From: Pseudomonas sp. SG20056
GTDB lineage: Bacteria > Pseudomonadota > Gammaproteobacteria > Pseudomonadales > Pseudomonadaceae
DNA: 64,000 nt
NCBI RefSeq assembly: GCF_031764535.1
Contig: NZ_CP134499.1
Coordinates: forward strand, 2,728,001-2,792,000
Direction: 5' to 3'
The first letter of the stretch is position 1, and the number at the start of each line of letters is the position of its first letter. Positions 60,503-64,000 of the stretch are shown here, one piece after another. Made by a program: the position numbers and the translations under genes. The notes beneath the pieces were generated by a model. The model had not been told where the DNA came from, did no database searches, and worked only from the letters and a program-made list of their open reading frames with translations.

Positions 60503-61524
60503 TGCTCGTCTCCTGCAGCGAATAGCTGCTCGAAAGCCTGAGTTGTCTGTGTGACGAAAGCGTCACCTTCACGGGTCACGAAAAACGCCGCAATCCCCAT
60601 GCGCTCAGCAAATGCCAAGCCACGCTCAGTGCCCATTACCATTAGCACTGTAGACAAGCCATCGGCGCGCAAGGTCGATTTGTCCACCACAGTTACCGCT
60701 GCCAGCTTGTGGGTGATCGGTGCACCGGTCAACGGATCGAGGGTATGCGAGTAGCGCTGCCCTTCTTCCTCGAAGTAATTACGGTAATCACCCGAGGTAG
60801 AAATGCCGTAGCCATCTACCGCCAGCACCTGCTGAGCGACACGCTGGCCGTCCTGCGGCGCCTCCAGACCGATGCGCCAGGGCTGACCATCAGGCTTCTT
60901 GCCTGCTGCCTTGAGCTCACCAGTGGCCTCAACCATATAGCTGGTCACACCCAGTTCGTTGAAGCGCTGCACGATCTTGTCCACCGCATAACCGGCGGCA
61001 ATGCTGTTGAAATCAACCTGAACATCAACTTCTTTGCACAACTGCTGCCCGTCACGACGCAGATGCTGCATGCCCACCCGTGCACGCGCGGCAACCAATT
61101 GCTCAGAGGTCGGCACCTTTTCGGCGCGTGCTTGGGGGCCAAAGCCCCAGAGATTGAGCAGCGGCTCCAGGGTCAGGTCGAATGCACCCTGACTTTGCTC
61201 ATGCAGCAGGCGCCCGGCTTCAACCAACTCCAGCACCCCGTCCGGCATGGTCTGACAAGTACCCGCAGGGGCCTGATTGAATTGCTCGATGGCGGAATCA
61301 TCGCGATAGGTCGACATCTGTCGGTCAACCTCAGCCAGGATTGCATCGGTCTCGCGCTTGAGTAACTCAAGGCTCGGCGAATCCTTGCTGCGCACATATT
61401 TGACCGTGTAGGTGCTGCCCATTGTCGGGCCGCCAAACTCTTCTACACGCTCTGAAAACCAACAGCCCGTTAGGGCTGTCAGCAAGCTGACAGCGATAAC
61501 GGGCCGCAGTAGCACATGGCTCAT
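60499..61524 (-). CDS. apbE: FAD:protein FMN transferase ApbE
   Basis: 341 residues from MSHVLLRPVIAVSLLTALTGC, a lipoprotein signal. GGPTMGSTYTVKYV, FNSIAAGYAVDKIVQRF, SHTLDPLTGAPI and ADGLSTVLMVMG are the ApbE core. It attaches FMN to threonine residues of NqrB and NqrC in the periplasm. Two bases after nqrF, so same operon. Confidence 0.95.
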   Translation of the reverse strand: MSHVLLRPVIAVSLLTALTGCWFSERVEEFGGPTMGSTYTVKYVRSKDSPSLELLKRETDAILAEVDRQMSTYRDDSAIEQFNQAPAGTCQTMPDGVLELVEAGRLLHEQSQGAFDLTLEPLLNLWGFGPQARAEKVPTSEQLVAARARVGMQHLRRDGQQLCKEVDVQVDFNSIAAGYAVDKIVQRFNELGVTSYMVEATGELKAAGKKPDGQPWRIGLEAPQDGQRVAQQVLAVDGYGISTSGDYRNYFEEEGQRYSHTLDPLTGAPITHKLAAVTVVDKSTLRADGLSTVLMVMGTERGLAFAERMGIAAFFVTREGDAFVTQTTQAFEQLFAAGDEQ

Positions 61525-61526
61525 GC

Positions 61527-62753
61527 TTAACCGCCGAAGTCGTCGAGCAGGATGTTCTCCTCCTCCACACCCAGGTCGATCAGCATCTTGATCACGGCTG
61601 CGTTCATCATGGGCGGGCCGCACATGTAGAACTCGCACTCCTCCGGAGCCGGATGGTCCTTGAGGTAGTTCTCGTACAGCACGTTGTGGATAAAGCCCTT
61701 GAGACCGGTCCAATTGTCTTCCGGTAGCGGATCAGACAGCGCCAGATGCCACTTGAAGTTGGGATTCTCGGCCTGCAGCTGATCGTATTCTTCAACGTAG
61801 AAGGCTTCACGCATGGAGCGCGCGCCGTACCAGAAGCTGATCTTGCGGGTCGATTTCAAGCGCTTGAGCTGGTCGAAGATGTGCGAACGCATCGGCGCCA
61901 TACCGGCACCACCACCGATGAAGACCATCTCGGCGTCGGTGTCTTTGGCGAAGAACTCACCAAACGGGCCGTACACATCGATCTTGTCGCCCGGCTTGAG
62001 GCTGAATACGTAGGAACTCATCTTGCCCGGTGGCAGATCGTCTTTACCCGGTGGCGGCGACGCAATACGGATATTGAACTTCACCAGCCCCACTTCTTCC
62101 GGGTAGTTGGCCATGGAGTAGGCACGGATCACGGTCTCTTCGACCTTGGACACGTACTTCCACTGGTTAAACTTGTCCCAGTCTCCGCGGTACTCTTCCT
62201 GAATGTCGAAGTCCTTGTAGTGCACTTCGTGCGGCGGACACTCCAGCTGCACATAGCCACCGGCGCGGAAGTCGACGCTCTCGCCTTCCGGCAGTTTCAG
62301 CGTCAGTTCCTTGATGAAGGTGGCCACGTTGGGGTTGGACTCAACGGTGCATTGCCACTTCTTCACGCCGAAGACTTCTTCCGGCACTTCGATCTTCATG
62401 TCCTGTTTGACTGGCGTCTGGCAGGACAGACGCCAGCCAGCCTTGGCTTCGCGACGAGTGAAGGCAGCCTCTTCGGTCGGCAGCATTTCGCCGCCGCCAT
62501 GCTCGACCACACACTTGCACTGGGCGCAGGTACCGCCACCACCGCATGCCGAAGACAGGAAGATATTGTTGGCCGCCAGGGTCTGCAGCAACTTGCCGCC
62601 CGCTGGAACCACAATGGTTTTTTCGCCGTTGATCTCGATGCTCACGTCACCGCTGGAAACCAGCTTGGCGCGCGCCGCGAGAATAACCAGCACCAGCGCC
62701 AGCACGATGCCGGTGAACATGCCGATGGCGATAAAGATCTCTAAATTGATCAT
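61527..62753 (-). CDS. nqrF: Na+-translocating NADH-quinone reductase subunit F
   Basis: 408 residues. One N-terminal membrane helix ([21 protein letters not shown]), a ferredoxin domain with cysteines of [12 protein letters not shown] and a later Cys, FAD-binding RAYSMANYP, and an NADH-binding C-terminus ending DDFGG. It oxidises NADH and feeds electrons into the complex. Confidence 0.97.
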   Translation of the reverse strand: MINLEIFIAIGMFTGIVLALVLVILAARAKLVSSGDVSIEINGEKTIVVPAGGKLLQTLAANNIFLSSACGGGGTCAQCKCVVEHGGGEMLPTEEAAFTRREAKAGWRLSCQTPVKQDMKIEVPEEVFGVKKWQCTVESNPNVATFIKELTLKLPEGESVDFRAGGYVQLECPPHEVHYKDFDIQEEYRGDWDKFNQWKYVSKVEETVIRAYSMANYPEEVGLVKFNIRIASPPPGKDDLPPGKMSSYVFSLKPGDKIDVYGPFGEFFAKDTDAEMVFIGGGAGMAPMRSHIFDQLKRLKSTRKISFWYGARSMREAFYVEEYDQLQAENPNFKWHLALSDPLPEDNWTGLKGFIHNVLYENYLKDHPAPEECEFYMCGPPMMNAAVIKMLIDLGVEEENILLDDFGG

Positions 62754-62768
62754 CTATGCATCCCTTCC

Positions 62769-63377
62769 TTACAACTGCACGCCGGAGAAGGACATAAAGC
62801 CCAGAGACATCAGACCGATGGTAATAAAGGTGATACCCAGGCCCTGCAGGCCGTCTGGTACATCGCTGTATTTGAGCTTTTCGCGAATACCTGCCAGTGC
62901 AGCAATCGCCAGCGCCCAGGACAGACCAGAGCCAAAGCCATACACGGTACTTTCCGCCAGGTTGTAGTCACGCTCAACCATGAACAGGGTGCCGCCCATG
63001 ATGGCGCAGTTCACCGTGATCAGCGGCAGGAAAACCCCCAGGGCGTTGTAGAGGCTGGGTACATACTTATCCAGCAGCATCTCGAGGATCTGCACGATGG
63101 CCGCGATCACCCCGATATAGCTGAGCAGACCGAGGAAGCTCAGGTCCACTTCCGGCAAACCGGCCCAGGCCAGCGCGCCATCTTTCAGCAGGTAGGTGTA
63201 GATCAGGTTGTTCGCCGGCACGGTGATGACCTGCACCACGATAACCGCGATACCCAGACCAATCGCGGTCTCGACTTTCTTCGAGATGGCGATAAAGGTG
63301 CACATGCCGAGGAAGAAGGCCAATGCCATGTTCTCAACGAACACCGCCTTGGCCAGCAAGCTGAGGTAATGCTCCAT
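62769..63377 (-). CDS. nqrE: Na+-translocating NADH-quinone reductase subunit E
   Basis: 202 residues with six membrane segments; [20 protein letters not shown] and [11 protein letters not shown] each hold a cysteine that with NqrD forms the intramembrane iron site. Its start shares a base with the nqrD stop (TAATG). Confidence 0.96.
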   Translation of the reverse strand: MEHYLSLLAKAVFVENMALAFFLGMCTFIAISKKVETAIGLGIAVIVVQVITVPANNLIYTYLLKDGALAWAGLPEVDLSFLGLLSYIGVIAAIVQILEMLLDKYVPSLYNALGVFLPLITVNCAIMGGTLFMVERDYNLAESTVYGFGSGLSWALAIAALAGIREKLKYSDVPDGLQGLGITFITIGLMSLGFMSFSGVQL

Positions 63378-64000
63378 TAGTAAGCCTCCTTATTCGAGAC
63401 CTGCGGAGCCATCTTGAAGCTTGGCTTTTCCAGCTGATCTTTTTTCCAGCTACGCAATGCCCAGATAAACAAACCGATCAGGAAGAACGCCGAAGGCGGC
63501 AACAGCAGCATGCCGTTAGGCTGGTACCAACCACCGTCGTTGATCACCGGAATTATCTCGTAGCCCATCAGTTTGCCCGCGCCGAACAGCTCGCGAATGA
63601 TGCCCAGCACGATCAGAAAGGCGCTGTAGCCCAGGCCGTTACCGATGCCGTCGAAGAACGACAGCATTGGCGGATTCTGCATGGCAAAGGCTTCAGCACG
63701 GCCCATCACGATGCAGTTGGTGATGATCAGACCGACGAATACCGACAGCTGCTTGGACAGACTAAAGGCAAAGGCCTTGAGCACCTGATCGACCACGATC
63801 ACCAGGGACGCAATGATCACCATCTGCACGATCATGCGGATGGAGCTGGGGATCTGGCTGCGAATCATCGAGATAAACAGGTTGGAAAACCCGGTTACCA
63901 GGGTCAGAGCAATCGACATCACCAGTGCGGTTTTCAGGTTCGAGGTCACCGCCAGAGCGGAACAGATGCCCAGAATCTGCAAACCAATCGGGTTGTTGTT
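63377..64000 (-). CDS. nqrD: Na+-translocating NADH-quinone reductase subunit D (N-terminus beyond window)
   Basis: The frame is open to the last base; 207 residues are visible, starting [18 protein letters not shown], and roughly 17 are missing if the family length is normal. Six membrane helices; [11 protein letters not shown] and [16 protein letters not shown] carry the cysteines for the iron site shared with NqrE. nqrA, B and C should lie right of the window. Confidence 0.95.
   Translation of the reverse strand, partial: NNNPIGLQILGICSALAVTSNLKTALVMSIALTLVTGFSNLFISMIRSQIPSSIRMIVQMVIIASLVIVVDQVLKAFAFSLSKQLSVFVGLIITNCIVMGRAEAFAMQNPPMLSFFDGIGNGLGYSAFLIVLGIIRELFGAGKLMGYEIIPVINDGGWYQPNGMLLLPPSAFFLIGLFIWALRSWKKDQLEKPSFKMAPQVSNKEAY

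Overview
The window is a contiguous piece of a gammaproteobacterial chromosome, almost certainly Pseudomonas in the broad sense. From about 18.8 kb to the right end the gene order is, as far as I remember it, that of P. aeruginosa PAO1 around PA2949-PA2996: lipase, etfA/etfB, ETF-QO, DUF1285, TetR, rgsA sRNA, tatD, pilZ, holB, tmk, mltG, pabC, fabF, acpP, fabG, fabD, plsX, rpmF, yceD, maf, sppA, HAD phosphatase, rluC, rne, murB, ptpA, kdsB, a Trm112-like gene, lpxK, exbD, exbB, comEC, DUF2062, lolE, lolD, lolC, PilZ, GDPD, sth, nqrM, apbE, nqrF, nqrE, nqrD. I saw no tRNA, rRNA, CRISPR array, insertion sequence or prophage gene.

Left part (1-18.7 kb) is the accessory region. It opens inside an acyclic terpene (citronellol/geraniol) utilisation cluster: the end of an enoyl-CoA hydratase (atuE-like), the biotin-bearing carboxylase subunit (atuF-like) and an SDR dehydrogenase (atuG-like). 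The acyl-CoA synthetase that normally follows (atuH-like) is about 5 kb further on, separated by a self-associating autotransporter with an extended signal peptide, a lipoprotein alpha/beta hydrolase, an orphan periplasmic binding protein and a VOC protein. Next come a leftward, translationally coupled set (VWA lipoprotein, ECF sigma factor, probable membrane anti-sigma factor), a Pro-rich lipoprotein, a second orphan binding protein, a MocR-type regulator with repeated candidate operators, and a leftward envelope operon (third orphan binding protein, DUF4398 lipoprotein, OmpA-like lipoprotein).

Middle part (18.8-42.3 kb) carries fatty-acid oxidation electron transfer (etfBA facing ETF-QO across a region holding a PsrA-type operator and a good sigma-70 promoter), moaA and a second radical SAM gene, a TetR regulator, a class V aminotransferase, a probable RgsA small RNA, and the long leftward fatty-acid synthesis block with DNA replication (holB, tmk), cell wall (mltG), folate (pabC) and pilus (pilZ) genes.

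Right part (42.3-64 kb) holds rne with a structured leader of about 500 nt, then leftward cell-envelope genes (murB, kdsB, lpxK, exbBD, comEC, lolCDE), a rightward PilZ/GDPD set, soluble transhydrogenase, and the downstream half of the Na+-translocating NADH:quinone reductase operon with its flavin transferase ApbE and maturation factor NqrM. The final gene, nqrD, runs off the window.

The most useful second-look items are the VWA/ECF/anti-sigma cassette, the orphan binding protein/DUF4398/OmpA operon, the autotransporter inside the atu cluster, the PsrA box at the ETF-QO promoter, the MocR repeat motif, and two promoters that would give leaderless or nearly leaderless yceD and rluC mRNAs. I did not find a clear-cut, wholly new multi-gene system.
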